Of a DNA stretch of 64,000 nt, positions 24,957 through 36,682 are shown one piece after another. The first letter of the stretch is position 1. Each line of letters starts with the position of its first letter. This DNA comes from Lutraria lutraria (taxonomy: Eukaryota > Mollusca > Bivalvia > Venerida > Mactridae). The stretch is taken from assembly GCA_964023205.1 (NCBI GenBank), contig OZ026847.1, positions 12,655,182 to 12,719,181 on the forward strand, written 5' to 3'. A program made the position numbers and the translations under genes. A model generated the notes under the pieces. It worked only from the letters and a program-made list of their open reading frames with translations. It was not told the DNA's origin and did not search any database.

Positions 24957-26584
24957 CTATTCACAGATCACACTAGGGAAGAAATCCATCACTGAACGTT
25001 GTTTGTAATTGTTCATGTTTTGTACTCTGTCACGGGTAGCGTGTTTTATTAATGAATACAAAGCATTCATTTCGTTGTCAGTATCTTCTTTTGATTGGAA
25101 ATAGACCATAGCGTTGTTAAGATAGTCAATTGTCTGGTCGATCGTTGGGACTGGAACAATCTCCGCATTCAAACATTTATCATCATCGTCGTCGTCAGCA
25201 TCAGTACCAACTTCAGAAGCTTTTTCTTTAACTTCTGTAATAATGTCATCATCAGTCATTGCTGTTGATGTTTGTATGGATTCATTAAAATCAATAAAGT
25301 CACCTAACATGACTTTATTTCCTACCACTGCTAATTTAGCCAGTGGTATGTTGTCCAATTCGTCTTCTTCATCATCTGACGAATGACTAATTTGATCAAG
25401 TCTGAAACCTGCGTGGGAATAACAATTCCTGATGGTGTTGGGAGTGACACATTCCAACGATTGACGCAATAAATGCATCGCATCAAGTAAGGTCAGTATA
25501 AATTCCTTTTTATTGTCAATAGCCCTTACTTGACGCAAGACTATTCTCTTCCTGTAATGAACCTTAAGGTTGTTAATCAACCCTTGGTCCATTGGTTGTG
25601 TTTTACTGGTAGTGTTTGGGGGTAGAAACACTAGATCAGTATTCTCTAACCCGTTCACATGCGGGCGAGCAGGACAATTGTCAACTATCATCACTATCTT
25701 TCTACCCTGATGCTTCATTTTTCTGTCAACTTTACATACCATGATGTAAAGATTGACGAGGTCATCCATGCCTTCTTGTAATAATCATAACAAGTTGGCA
25801 ATGTGTTCACATTTTTAAAGCATCTGGGTTTGCCAGCTTTTCCAATGATCAAAAGAGGCAATTTGTCAGTACCACTCATGTTTGCACATACCAGTGCAGT
25901 TATTCGCTCTTTTGAGCGTTTGCCACCGTGACAATCAAAATTTTTAAACTCTAAAGTTTTGTCCGGTAACATTTTATAGAAAATGCCTGTTTCATCGGCA
26001 TTGTAAATATCATCAGGATGGTACTGTTTCATTATAACCTGTAATTTACAGAACCATCCTGTCATGGCATCTGAGTTATCATTTACAGCTTTTGATTCAC
26101 CACAAATGTTTTTAAACAGAATACCATGCCTGTCTTTAAAGCGAGTCAACCACCCACTTTTCGCACTGAAGTCTGTGATGTCTAATTTAGCAGAAAACTC
26201 ATCTGCCTTAGACATCAATGTTGATCCAGAGACCACAGCACCTTGTTCACGAGCGTTAGTGAACCATTTCAAGAGAGCTACCTCTAGTTCTTCCCATTTT
26301 CCAGTTTTCAAGGTTTTACGTTTTGGACCTTGAGTTTCATAGCCTTGTTTGATTGATGTTGAGTTTTTCAACCATGTTGAAAGTGTACTGTTACTGATAG
26401 CCAAATCTTTGGCAATTTGTGATTTTGATTTTACACCCTTCTCAACTTCTAATAAGGCTAAATACTTAAATTCTACAGTTTTGTAGTCCATTTTTCTTTT
26501 TATTCCTTTCTTCCCAGTAGCTGATGAATCCGATCTAGCTATCCCCCCAGTAAAACTGGGTCCTTCACTAGATTTCTCGGACAT
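24957..26584 (-). pseudogene. Tigger-like transposase with one frameshift
   Basis: The protein starts at 26584 and has a psq-type helix-turn-helix (residues about 33-75), a CENP-B-type DNA-binding domain (about 98-160) and a DDE catalytic core. All three catalytic aspartates are visible: YNADETG (D197), IVDNCPA and QPMDQG. The C-terminal part includes an acidic DADDDDDD stretch. The frame breaks at 25718-25722: a run of five A on the coding strand leads to TGA, while the conserved MKHQGRK follows in another frame. Loss of a single base in the A run explains it. Apart from this the gene looks intact, so the insertion is young. It could also be a sequencing error. Confidence 0.9.
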
Positions 26585-26993
26585 TTTTCTTCTTATCTTC
26601 TTTTCCTATCTAGTTATCCTCCCTAATTAATATAGGGCACTTCACTAGATTACTAGGAAATACTTGGTTGATTTCGGATAGAAACACAATGAGCGGTAGG
26701 TAGTGAACAATAAATGATGTTGATTTACAATAGCAAAGAATTATGAAGACAATCTTACATGCTTACAAGTTTTATAGCCAAAATTTTAAACGCTTGTCGT
26801 TATTTTTTGCACTCAGTGTCAATTAATATCAAACAAAGTATTATCGATTACATCAATTACAATGTTCTTCACAGTTTTATGGCTAAACGATTTCTTTTTA
26901 ACAATGACACATGTCAAAATGCTAGACAGGTAAAATCAAGTATTTCAAACTATCGAATGAATTGAATAGGCGTGAAAAACAGCGTGCAGTCAA

Positions 26994-27201
26994 TTCGAAC
27001 TATCGCATCTTATTACAGTACGAAAACGTATCTGGGGACTTCAATTTTATTTCGAACTTTCGCATTTTTCGTACTATCGCATTTCGTATTATCGCATCAA
27101 ATCTATAATGAAAATAGAAGGAAATTCGCCGGGACCGACGAACGATTTCGAACTAACGCATTTTTCGAACTATCGCATTTCGGACTATCGCGTTTCGACT
27201 G
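26994..27201 (-). repeat. Array of transposase-site-like motifs at the Tigger right end
   Basis: Seven variants of CGAACTATCGCAT lie here (for example near 26996, 27053, 27070, 27086, 27149, 27167 and 27181). The left end has only about three (24504 reversed, 24541, 24558). They are likely subterminal transposase binding sites. Confidence 0.65.
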
Positions 27202-27203
27202 TA

Positions 27204-28621
27204 GATCTTTTAAATATGATAAGAGATATTGTTTTGTCTAAGCTGGCAGAATATTCAATTTGTCCTTTCAACCAAGAAGTAAGAAATACTCCTTCAAAAA
27301 GTTATGGTACTTTCTTACAATGCTTGTCACGAGTCATCAATGAAATATTTTGTTAGTCCTCAATAAATTGTAATCAAGAATACTACGCGTACTTGTGTTT
27401 TGTATTTTGATAACATGATATATACGTGTTGGAGTCACAAAGAGTGGTAACGGCATTGGTCCATTTGAAATAAAATATTAATTGATCGAATTAAATGGAG
27501 TGCAAACATTTATCCTGTCCTCCCGTCTTTAAATACATGATCATTTCATCAGCAATGGACTGTTCAAAGTCACAACTTATTGGAACGTAACATTTCAGCA
27601 TACACTTCGTGACAAAGTGAGAAAGGTATTTTGTTTAAACTAATTGTTTTATGACACATGTTTTTGCTATGCTGACACTATTCAATACGCCGCAACATTC
27701 GTTGGTCTCATTATGATTTCAATTGAAAAGTAAAGGGTCCAATGATTATAACATATAGCGATGCATCAGACTGACTGTGCTTCTGCGGTAAATTGTCTAT
27801 TTTTATTCATTTGTGATAGTTATTGCAATTAACCGTCTTGGTTATATCCCCAGCTAATCATTCAACTTAGTAATGGTCCGGATAATGCCTATTAACCATT
27901 TGTTGCAATGTTTATGATTGTTTTCCTTAAAAATGCTTTGAGATCGACACTGTTACTACGGATTACGATTTAAGAATCTAAATGTGTTTTCCATTGTTTA
28001 AATTAGATTGATCCCTGGATACAATAATATGGAGGCATTTGTATAGCCAGCTTATATAACCATAAACAAGCATGTGTACATGTAATAAACAACACTAAGA
28101 ATTAAGTTACAAGTGAGAAACATGCACAACCCAAGTCTTCTAAAGCACAGCTTGAATATGGAGATGCATCTTCTCATTTCAAAAACGTGATGGTTAAAAA
28201 TGCATTTGTAATAAAGTAAAGTAACCGTGTTTGAACATTTGCTGGCCCGAGGTTATAAAACCTAAGATCGGTCTCCAATTTTAGATCTTATATCTTGACA
28301 TTTAATGTTTCTAAGTTAAATATGATCAGACAATAATGTTATTACAGACCAATAAACCAGACAACATAATTGATCTATATATGTACTTAGATATTAATCA
28401 GTTCTTTCTTTTCATCTATACTACTTTGATAATTGAATTAAGAATTGAGATCAGAGACTATTCTTAAGTTATTATCACCTAACTTTGCTACAATTTACTA
28501 CAATAAAGTAGACATTCCGTCAAGGGTGTAAATATGAACGGCTGTATATATATATTCTATTGATATCATTGGTATTCAATGATCGTATTTCCTTGTTTAT
28601 TTTACTTCACTTAAGTTTTAA
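27204..28621. other. Intergenic / possible displaced 3' UTR
   Basis: AATAAA at 27362 could be the original polyadenylation signal of the amidohydrolase gene, now separated from it by the Tigger insertion. Nothing else is recognised. Confidence 0.4.
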
Positions 28622-28859
28622 TTAAAGGGGCATGCCCAGGAACTGCTGTGTCTTGCTTTTCGTACACCAAAAATACGTTTGTCACTTGTAAAACCAATTA
28701 TTACCGAAAAATATAAAAAAATGTGTGTTCAAAAATTACCCTATAACGCGCGCGTCGGTATTTGTATGTCGGTTTGAATAAAAGACTGTCAGCATGAACA
28801 TAACGTGAGCAATACTTACCTATGGAACGCCGTAGATGTCTTTTGTTAACGCATGCCAT

Positions 28860-29810
28860 GTTGACTTGTCAATGGAACTTGCCAACTTCTCTAGACATTG
28901 TGTTATATTGTTAAACCGAAGTGTGAAATTGTCTAAATACCATTTGAATATGTCTATATGTAATGTTAAAATGTCAATATACCATTTGAATATGTCTAAA
29001 TGTAATGTTAAAATGTCAATATACCATTTGAATATGTCTAAATGTAATGTTAAAATGTCAATATACCATTTGAATATGTGTAATTGCCATGATAAAGTGT
29101 TAAAAGAACATGTGAACCTCTCAATGCATCATGTTATATTGTTAACCGAAGTGTTGAATTGTCTAAAAAACATTTGAATATGTCTATATGTAATGTTAAA
29201 ATGTCAATATACCATTTGAATATGTGTAATTGCCATGATAAATTGTCAAAAGAACATGTGAACATCTCAAGGCATCATGTTAAATTGTTAAACCGAAGTG
29301 TTGAATTGTCTAAAAAACATTTGAATATGTCTATATGTAATGTTAAAATGTCAATATACGATTTGAATATGTGTAATTGCCATGATAAAGTGTTAAAAGA
29401 ACATGTGAACCTCTCAATGCATCATGTTATATTGTTAACCGAAGTGTTGAATTGTCTAAAAAACATTTGAATATGTCTAAATGTAATGTTAAAATGTCAA
29501 TATACCATTTGAATATGTGTAATTGCCATGATAAATTGTTAAAAGAACATGTGAACCTCTCAATGCATCATGTTATATTGTTAACCGAAGTGTTGAATTG
29601 TCTAAAACCATTTGAATATGTATATATGTAATGTTAAATTGTTAAAAGAACGTTTTATTATGTCAGTGGAACATGTGAAACTCTCAATGCATAATGTTAT
29701 TATGTTGAACCACAATGGTGACAACCAGCTATGTGATACTGTTGAAAAAGCGTCTGAATATGTCAATGGAACTTCTCAATTTGCAGTGTTGTTGAAGCGT
29801 CTAGACTAAT
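28860..29810 (+). repeat. Left arm: tandem 21/42-bp repeats
   Basis: The unit is CATTTGAATATGTCTAAATG followed by TAATGTTAAAATGTCAATAT, repeated with variants and interrupted by larger blocks containing GAACATGTGAACCTCTCAAT. Because the period is a multiple of three and the unit lacks stops, open frames of 65-113 codons arise. Confidence 0.85.
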
Positions 29811-29918
29811 GACGTCATCTGACATTTAATTAACAGGGGTCATAATTTACTGAGCGTGTGTGTGTGCTAACCAGCTATTGTTTTAATTTGAAATTTATTA
29901 TTTTTATGTGAAACTTAG

Positions 29919-30143
29919 TCATACCGAACCGTATAATATTGGCATACGATAATACTTTGGAACAGGATATATAGTGTATAATATTCTTGACTGTGCTGAA
30001 GGACTTTCGTTTGGCGTAATTTTTTCATTATTAAACGCTTGAATAAAATTACCTAATCCAATATTTCCTAAAATTCCATCAATACCCTTAGCGTTTAGAC
30101 TCCACATTGATAGGATATAGCTTGGGTTGAGATTTTTACATGG
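29919..30143 (-). pseudogene. SAM-domain-like fragment in the centre of the palindromic element
   Basis: On the minus strand the frame reads MWSLNAKGIDGILGNIGL, then GNFIQAFNNEKIT. This fits the first half of a SAM domain (W-S...LG-IGL-.YI..F..N.I). The frame is open upstream through about 30143 and ends at 29919 after unrelated residues, so the domain is incomplete. It may be a captured host exon or chance. Confidence 0.4.
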
Positions 30144-30590
30144 CTACGAAGGAAGTTCACATGTTCTTAATAAAACGAGGTTTGAACAATATCGCATGGC
30201 ACATAGACATATCCAATGATATTCTGACAATTTAACATGATGTCGTGAGAAGTTCACATGATCTTTGGACAATTTAACATGACATTTAGATATATTCAAA
30301 TGGTATAATGACAATTTAACATAACTTATAGACATACCCAAATGGTATTTAGACAAATTAAAATGGTATACTGACAATTTAACATTACTTATAGACATAT
30401 TCAAATGTATTTTAGACAATTCAACATTACATATAGACAAATTCAAATGGTATTTAGACAATTCAACATTACATATAGACATATTCAAATGGTATTCAGA
30501 CAATTTCACACTTCGGTTTAACAATATAACACAATGTCTAGAGAAGTGTGCATGTTCCATTGACAAGTCAACGCTGTATATGTAAACAAA
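30144..30590 (-). repeat. Right arm: inverted copy of the repeat array
   Basis: On the minus strand it matches the beginning of the left arm, including GTTGACTTGTCAATGGAAC and ATTGTTAAACCGAAGTGTGA. Degenerate 21-bp units follow and keep a 140-codon open frame with a 7-residue period (such as VKLSKYH). Confidence 0.85.
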
Positions 30591-30868
30591 AGACAGCTAA
30601 GGCGTTCCATACTTACCATTTTTCAGTTTGATGATGGTGTGATGTTTTCGGTTTTGAAAAATCACGAAGGTTCGAGTTGTGAAAATGACGAATAATTTCT
30701 GAAGCCGAAATCGGCAGGTTTGGTCAATCTTGAAATGTGTATTTTGAGTAGACTAGCGTGATATTTCGTAAATATTTTACAGGTCTTTCATTCATTGATT
30801 AAGGCATTAAAATGATACCAATGTAATTGCTATTCGAGACGCTTCAATTCCAGGGCATGCCCCTTTAA

Positions 30869-32415
30869 GAATTCATATTATATACTGAATATATGAACTG
30901 TTACATCTTGATGAACGACAATAAGATTTAATTTGGCAAAACAGTCATATCGTTTATTGTGTTTTGCGTAGTTCAATACGGTTTACGAGACACGTATTTA
31001 CGATCGTATAAATATATTTATCGAACATGGTAGTTGCATTAAAACACAGGAATTCGGCGTTGTTATATTGAAGCAAAAAAAAAGAAAACCAAAAGGTATT
31101 TATGTTTATAATTCAAAAGTGGACCAATAAAGCTCAAGGCCAAATATGGAGAAGATGTTTGTTCCGGAGTAAAAGATGTACGTGTTTTCCTTGTAGTTGT
31201 TTTATACGAGTATGTATGTTTATATGTTATGCATGTTCGAATTTCTCAGGGACGCTATTTCAGTGTCAGCATCCTATATACCTAGCCAAGTACTGTGTCT
31301 TGAAAATCATATGAACAAAAAAATGCTATACAACGGGCACGATTTAGAACAGAAAAACAATTCAAAAATAGTAGGGATGAATACTAAATGCCCGGTTCTC
31401 CTGTATCTTATCTCTAAAATGCCCATTATAAGCTGTCGAATTGGCTGTTAACCTATAAATAAAACACAGATCGTGTCGAGACGAAGACCTTTGGTAGATT
31501 GTGTATTTTCCATTTTTTGTTTTGGTCTTATTACTTAGGTGGACCAGGAATATGAATCAATGTCAATTACTAAGAACGCCATTGTTTGGCTTGTAGCTAA
31601 GGTTGGAGAAGAGTGAGATTGGTGGGATTTTATTGTAATCAGTTCTTACATTATTTATCCGTAATAATTTATCTAAAGATCTTCATTCTGAAATCATTCA
31701 TCTCAATTCTTTATCCATACAAGTTTGAGCTTGGAAGATTGATTACATAATGAATGCGGTGCATGTAAGTCCTACAGAGCGCTCGGAGGAAATATTTATA
31801 AAGGTTGTGATAATTTCAGAATTGTTGCCAACAAATTATTGGGCATACTAAATAAACAATCACATAGTCCGCCGCATTATCGATGGATTTGTTGATGCTT
31901 CAGGTTCGAATTTTGATGTGAACGATTTTCTCTTTATTCCTTAAGTTATATGACTAGAAAATGCCAAATAAGGTATTGACTGACATAACGGCTGTAATAC
32001 GTACAATTACCGCCTCTGTACCTGGTTTATATTCCTTCGTAAAATACCACATCGTTCGTCGGTGCTATTATTTTGATCTCTGACTCATTAAATGTATTCG
32101 TTGTAAATGGTGTAATTTGATTTAAACTTTAATGATCACATTATATGCAAGGGTTGTTCTCACAAAACAATGATAATTGATAAGCTCAAAAACATTGATA
32201 CATTTTGCAATTCATATGTTTGTTTTTTGTACTTCGAATGAATAAATTATGTTCATTCTTTATACGATTTATTGTTTATTCGAATGATCAATTAGCTAAT
32301 TAGATTCTTTAATTACTAAATTCCAGCCACGTTTCAGACTCATCATGATGTGTAGACACGAAAATACTCTAATATTCATCGTGTCAAGATCATTGCTAAA
32401 GCAGTTCTTAAGCGT
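30869..32415. other. Intergenic, no recognised gene
   Basis: AT-rich; nothing recognised. Confidence 0.5.
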
Positions 32416-32419
32416 CAAG

Positions 32420-32482
32420 ATGTATAATCGAACCGTTGCTTTGATACACTATGTATGCTCTGTGCTTGTTGGTGAAACAAAA
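32420..32482 (+). pseudogene. Relic signal-peptide exon of the Cys-rich peptide family
   Basis: ATGTATAATCGAACCGTTGC encodes MYNRTVALI, sharing RTVALI with the first exon at 38977. The 5' flank also resembles that of the functional gene (AGATCATTGCTAA versus GATCAACATCACTGCTAA). The rest has diverged, no GTAAG donor is at the right place, and no second exon was found downstream. It appears to be a third, heavily decayed copy. Confidence 0.45.
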
Positions 32483-32489
32483 CAAGAGT

Positions 32490-33764
32490 TGCCATACCAT
32501 TATTTTACACATTAACGTATCGGGATTGGTTAAATCGATAAATTAACGTAAAATGACATTTTACGTTATTTTCAAAGATTAAATATCATATTTAAATACC
32601 AAGCAACAAACATTTCTAACCGAAAGCTCAAAAATGGTGTTTTATTGCGATAAATACTGCGCCCCTTTATCGACCTTTCCTTATCAGCGTTAAACTTCTC
32701 TAACATAATGTGTTAAAACAGTGTTATAATGAATATTACACTAAAGTCAAGTAAGTTCAACAATATATTCCCTTTTTAAAAAGTAAGCTTGTTCAAATTG
32801 TGTTCACAGCATTCTCCTACCTACCGTTCGATGTCAACGAATGTTTCCCAATAATACCAAATTTTGTTTTCTTATACGTAAGGTCTGTTTGGAAAAGATT
32901 TTAATATGGATTTAATATTTTGCGATACATTCCAAGAGAATAAATGCCATTAGTTTCAAAACAACAATTGCCTTCTGGAACCCGTTTCATAGACATATTT
33001 ACATCATTTTATATAACACGAAGATCTGTACACTGGTGATTGTCCATGTTGCATACGAAGCGTTTGAAAAGTATGTGATTTTGTTTTATAACTTTTCTTC
33101 ATTGTTTTATGTTGAATGACGCCATTTGTACGAACAGAAAACCAAGTAGTGCTGATAATAAAATTAATGTTTGTTGAAAGAATTCACGTGAATGTGTACC
33201 TCAATATAATTATATGCGCTAGCGTTTAGGCGTCATAAATATACACTTTCAATGCCAAATTAACAAACAGACATATGACATATTTTATTTGTCGCTTGGG
33301 CACATCGTAGATATTGCGTGCCCAGGCAATAAATAAAGTATTTATTCCCCCCCCCCCCTTATGCAAGCGTAACAAACACCATGGTTTATAAATATCAGCA
33401 TTGGTTGTACATTTTGTATAATGTTTACAGTGTTTCAAAATATGACATATATGGACTAAAATGTATATTGTTTATTCTTTGTCAAATTTGTTTAGCACGT
33501 GTAGAAACATAGTTATGTAAAGCTAATATTAGTATTAATACTGTAATATTTCCTTAAATAATGTGTGTACGAAGTTTTGGACACAACTCGTGTATTAGCT
33601 AAGAACATACTCTTTCAACTTAAAAAAGCAAGACTCATCTTGTTTGTAATGATAAGTGTGTAGTATTTTATTTTTTTATCTGGGAGGATATTTATCGACT
33701 GTAAAATTATTTGATATGCATTTCTATCTTTTCCTAAATTTGTAAATGCCGAGATATGTGTATG
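32490..33764. other. Intergenic, with a poly-C run
   Basis: Contains a run of 12 C at 33347-33358. Nothing else is recognised. Confidence 0.5.
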
Positions 33765-34245
33765 AAACTAGCCGCTGATCCCCTGGACATACTGAAGTTG
33801 GATTGAATACATTTATTATTCGAATCATGGACTGATCGGACAAGGAAATTGCCATTGAATTGTATTGCATTCAGATGCAACACCTTTGTATCATTAAGTT
33901 GATAAATAGTAAGATTTTAAAAGTTATTTCATGAATTATTTGTTGCAATTAATCATTAAAACCTCGCAAAAACTCAAATAAATTATACAAGTACTTAAAG
34001 TAATGATGTGTTAATGATTAACATAAACAGTGATCCATAAACTATGTTACTGTATTTAATTGTCTGCATCCGCATAATGATAATGATTTATTTATGTTAT
34101 TAACTTGTTTATTAATAAATAGATTAATCAACCTGTATAATCAACCACTGTCTGGAGTCAATTGTTGAATGTTCAAAGATAATTGGCTTATTGACGGAAA
34201 CATATTACAGGTTCCCAGAAATTACTGCGTTTATATTACGCCTGT

Positions 34246-34345
34246 GCGGGAACTAGTGTCTCATTTCTATATATATTTCATCCAGTGCAGGAACCAGTGT
34301 TTCGTTTCTATATATATTTCATCCTGTGCAGGAACCAGTGTTTCT
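34246..34345 (+). promoter_or_regulatory. Promoter of the pseudogene copy with a 41-bp tandem duplication
   Basis: The module GCAGGAACCAGTGTTTC plus TTTCTATATATATTTCATCC is repeated about 2.4 times at a 41-bp period (starts 34246, 34287, 34328), giving two TATA-like boxes. The functional copy has a single module at about 38896-38940. Confidence 0.7.
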
Positions 34346-34352
34346 TTATAAT

Positions 34353-35144
34353 ACTCGAACCGTTACTTTGATACTGTTTATAGCCATGGCGGGGATTCTT
34401 CTGATGGTAGATGAAGCACGGGGTAAGTTGTCATATTTATTTCTTTATATGATTATGTTATCAAATACCTTAAAAACAAATGTTCTATGTTGATATTTTA
34501 ATTTACTTTTCTTGGTTACCGTAATAGATAATTTCAGTACATAATTATTCATGTCTTAACACACAGCATAACAAGGATGTTGGATTGACACTGAACAAAT
34601 TGTATAACCAATACTATATATAATGCGAATTATCGGTATTTTCTAAAAAGACTATTGGTCAATTTATCAAATGTTATAAAATACATATTTCGTAATTTCT
34701 AAACTATTAAATTTCACGTCTTTTTCCCGATGTACCAAATCATTACGTTTTATATGTGTTCTAAGAAAATTGGCTCAATAAAATATGCAATTGGGGTTTA
34801 TAACCTTTGTTCAGTACATCTTAATTTCCTCATCAAATAATAAAATAATAATGAATTAAATACAGTATCTCATACAGTACCCAGTGTTTTTGTATCATGT
34901 TTAGTTCAGTTTAACGTTTGTGTCGAAAACAATGATAAGTTCATGAACAAAGTAATGATAAGCTGCCCGGATACTAATTGTATATCTCTTTACTACAGCC
35001 CAGAACCCCCATCCGGACTGTGAGTGTCGTAAAAATTGTATAAGCGGGGAATATTATGACGGGAAATGTAAATTGAATAAGAAGTATGGAGGAAATTGAA
35101 AGTACCGGAAATCGTGCTGCAAACGCACATATAGTTGGGGATAG
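34353..35144 (+). pseudogene. Broken copy of the small Cys-rich basic peptide gene
   Basis: Exon 1 (34353-34422) aligns with the signal exon at 38977, but the ATG and the bases before it are lost, so the frame begins at a Thr codon. A later in-frame ATG would give only a short weak signal. The GTAAG donor is retained. Exon 2 (34999-35144) keeps the pattern C-x-C-x3-C-x9-C-x15-CC but has an in-frame TGA at 35097-35099 where the intact copy has TGG. The acceptor is kept. Start loss plus nonsense make this a pseudogene. A read-through or selenocysteine reading is not supported, because the paralogue codes Trp there. Confidence 0.8.
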
Positions 35145-36682
35145 TATTAACGGACCACGAGTTAGTGTATTTTTGCTTTTGTTAGTTTGTTCGTTCGTTA
35201 GGTCGTCTTTGTTCGTTTGTTCGTCCGATCATATTTCTTTTGAATAATGTTAACTACTGCAATAAAACTATGGTCGAAACATTACGCGTGTAAAACAGGT
35301 CACTTAAATATTACAGTATACAGTCAAACCAAACGTTGTCGAAATAAAGATGTTTTATTGATTCTGAAATGTTAGTTGAACGATACACGTTCATATAAGA
35401 ATGGCTATAATGTTTGTGTTCAATGGACCAAGTCTTACACCCTCTCAGTAGGACACAAGATTGTTAGATATGTTATATATCTACTAATGGAAGCAGTTCC
35501 GGCTTTTGGCGCAAGGCAGATTTACATCTTTGGCTAAACATTGTTCACATTCACACTTCATAGCAGAATTATTTGGTCAGATTTACATTAGACAATCACA
35601 AGAATGGAAACTTACAAAAAGTCAGTTTTGACCGCTATTTTAATAGCTAGATGATTATAGTATAAATAGTATGAAACTATCTCCGGGACACTAAATCCTA
35701 TATCGAGAGTCTTGTCACATGAAACGATAGGCTTTGACGTTGTATTTACATCGCGCCTTTATTCGAAGCTCTGGATTGAAACTTTTGAATCACTTAACTG
35801 AAGCTTAGCTATCTAATAATGTAACTATCTGTCGATCATAAGTTGGTTCTTTCTGCAAGGTTTACATAACTGAAATTAATAATTATACTACTTGTTGTTT
35901 GGTTATCGGTCCAAACTTAGTAAGACCAAGGAACCTGGTAATCAAATTTATTTTAATTATCGACAAGTAGATTTCCATTTGGCATTTTGTTCTGGAACAT
36001 AACCAATTTGATTTTCTTAGTTTTTTTTCCAGACAAATACACGCAGAAAACTAATAGAAATAATAATGAATAAACTTAACGATATCCACCAAACGGTGTA
36101 TATTTCTAGAGTCTTACAGGCAGATAACAACTGTCTATAAAATATGTTAGGTATTTAATCAAGGTATTCTGAATAACCGACAGATGACTTTAGATGTTCG
36201 TTATTAGTTAAAACCTGGTTTTCAATTACGCTTTCTCTCCATTCTTGAACATAACAGTCTATAACACGTTGTTTAAAATATGGTAAAAATACTTTATTGT
36301 TCACAAAGGGTTGACTTTCGCAAATATCGCTGAAATCATACCTATATAAAAGTTGCTTTACATTTGATGCCTAATTTGATTTGCCGAGTACAATATCATT
36401 CATCAAACATTGGTACGTGGATTTTACGATACTGTTAGGTGTTTGTAAAACTTTTAGCCGATAGTTTAAGGGTTAACATACAAAGGGTATCGGCCCAATT
36501 CACCATAAACGCCAGGATTGCTCGTTGACATTTTTTCATTTTATATTATTTTTCAAAAACGCAAATGAATCCGCTCACATTCTTCGGATTTCGTAAAACC
36601 ATACCTCGGTCGAGTAATTCAAGATAGTCGATACAAAAGCAATAATAATTAACGCAGTGTCTATGGTGTGAAATCAAATTAT

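Larger units (their letters stand above)
24493..27201 (-). mobile_element. Tigger/pogo-family DNA transposon, full length
   Basis: The inverted ends CAGTCGAAACGCAATAG (left) and CAGTCGAAACGCGATAG (right, reversed) are flanked by TA dinucleotides at 24491-24492 and 27202-27203, the pogo/Tigger target duplication. The 2709-bp body carries one transposase gene on the minus strand. Both ends hold repeated CGAACTATCGCA-type motifs. It lies in the presumed 3' UTR of the amidohydrolase gene and supplies an AATAAA at 24701 in that gene's sense. Confidence 0.93.
28626..30864. mobile_element. 2.24-kb TTAA-flanked palindromic element
   Basis: Perfect 12-bp inverted ends AGGGGCATGCCC are flanked by TTAA on both sides (28622-28625 and 30865-30868). 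Inside are two inverted arms of 21/42-bp repeats and a unique centre of about 330 bp. The first and last 150-200 bp match the short MITE at 12457-12928. No transposase is present, so it needs help in trans, perhaps from a piggyBac-type enzyme judging by the TTAA target. Confidence 0.88.
33765..36110 (+). repeat. Tandem duplication unit A
   Basis: This block parallels 38419-40590 in order: CTGGACATACTGAAGTTGGA, GCAACACC.TTGTAT, the promoter with GGAACCAGTG, exon 1, intron, exon 2, a GTTCGTTCGTTAG stretch, and a pyrimidine-rich acceptor before a terminal AATAAA exon. It is the older or freer copy and contains the pseudogene at 34353-35144. Confidence 0.75.

Noticed and set aside
28836..29809. 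Protein-coding genes in the 28.8-29.8 kb repeats
   Set aside because: The frame shifts between blocks, there is no splice or domain evidence, and it lies inside a TTAA element; treated as repeat.
35097..35099. TGA as a selenocysteine codon in the duplicated peptide gene
   Set aside because: The intact paralogue has TGG (Trp) there and the start codon is also lost; a nonsense mutation is simpler.
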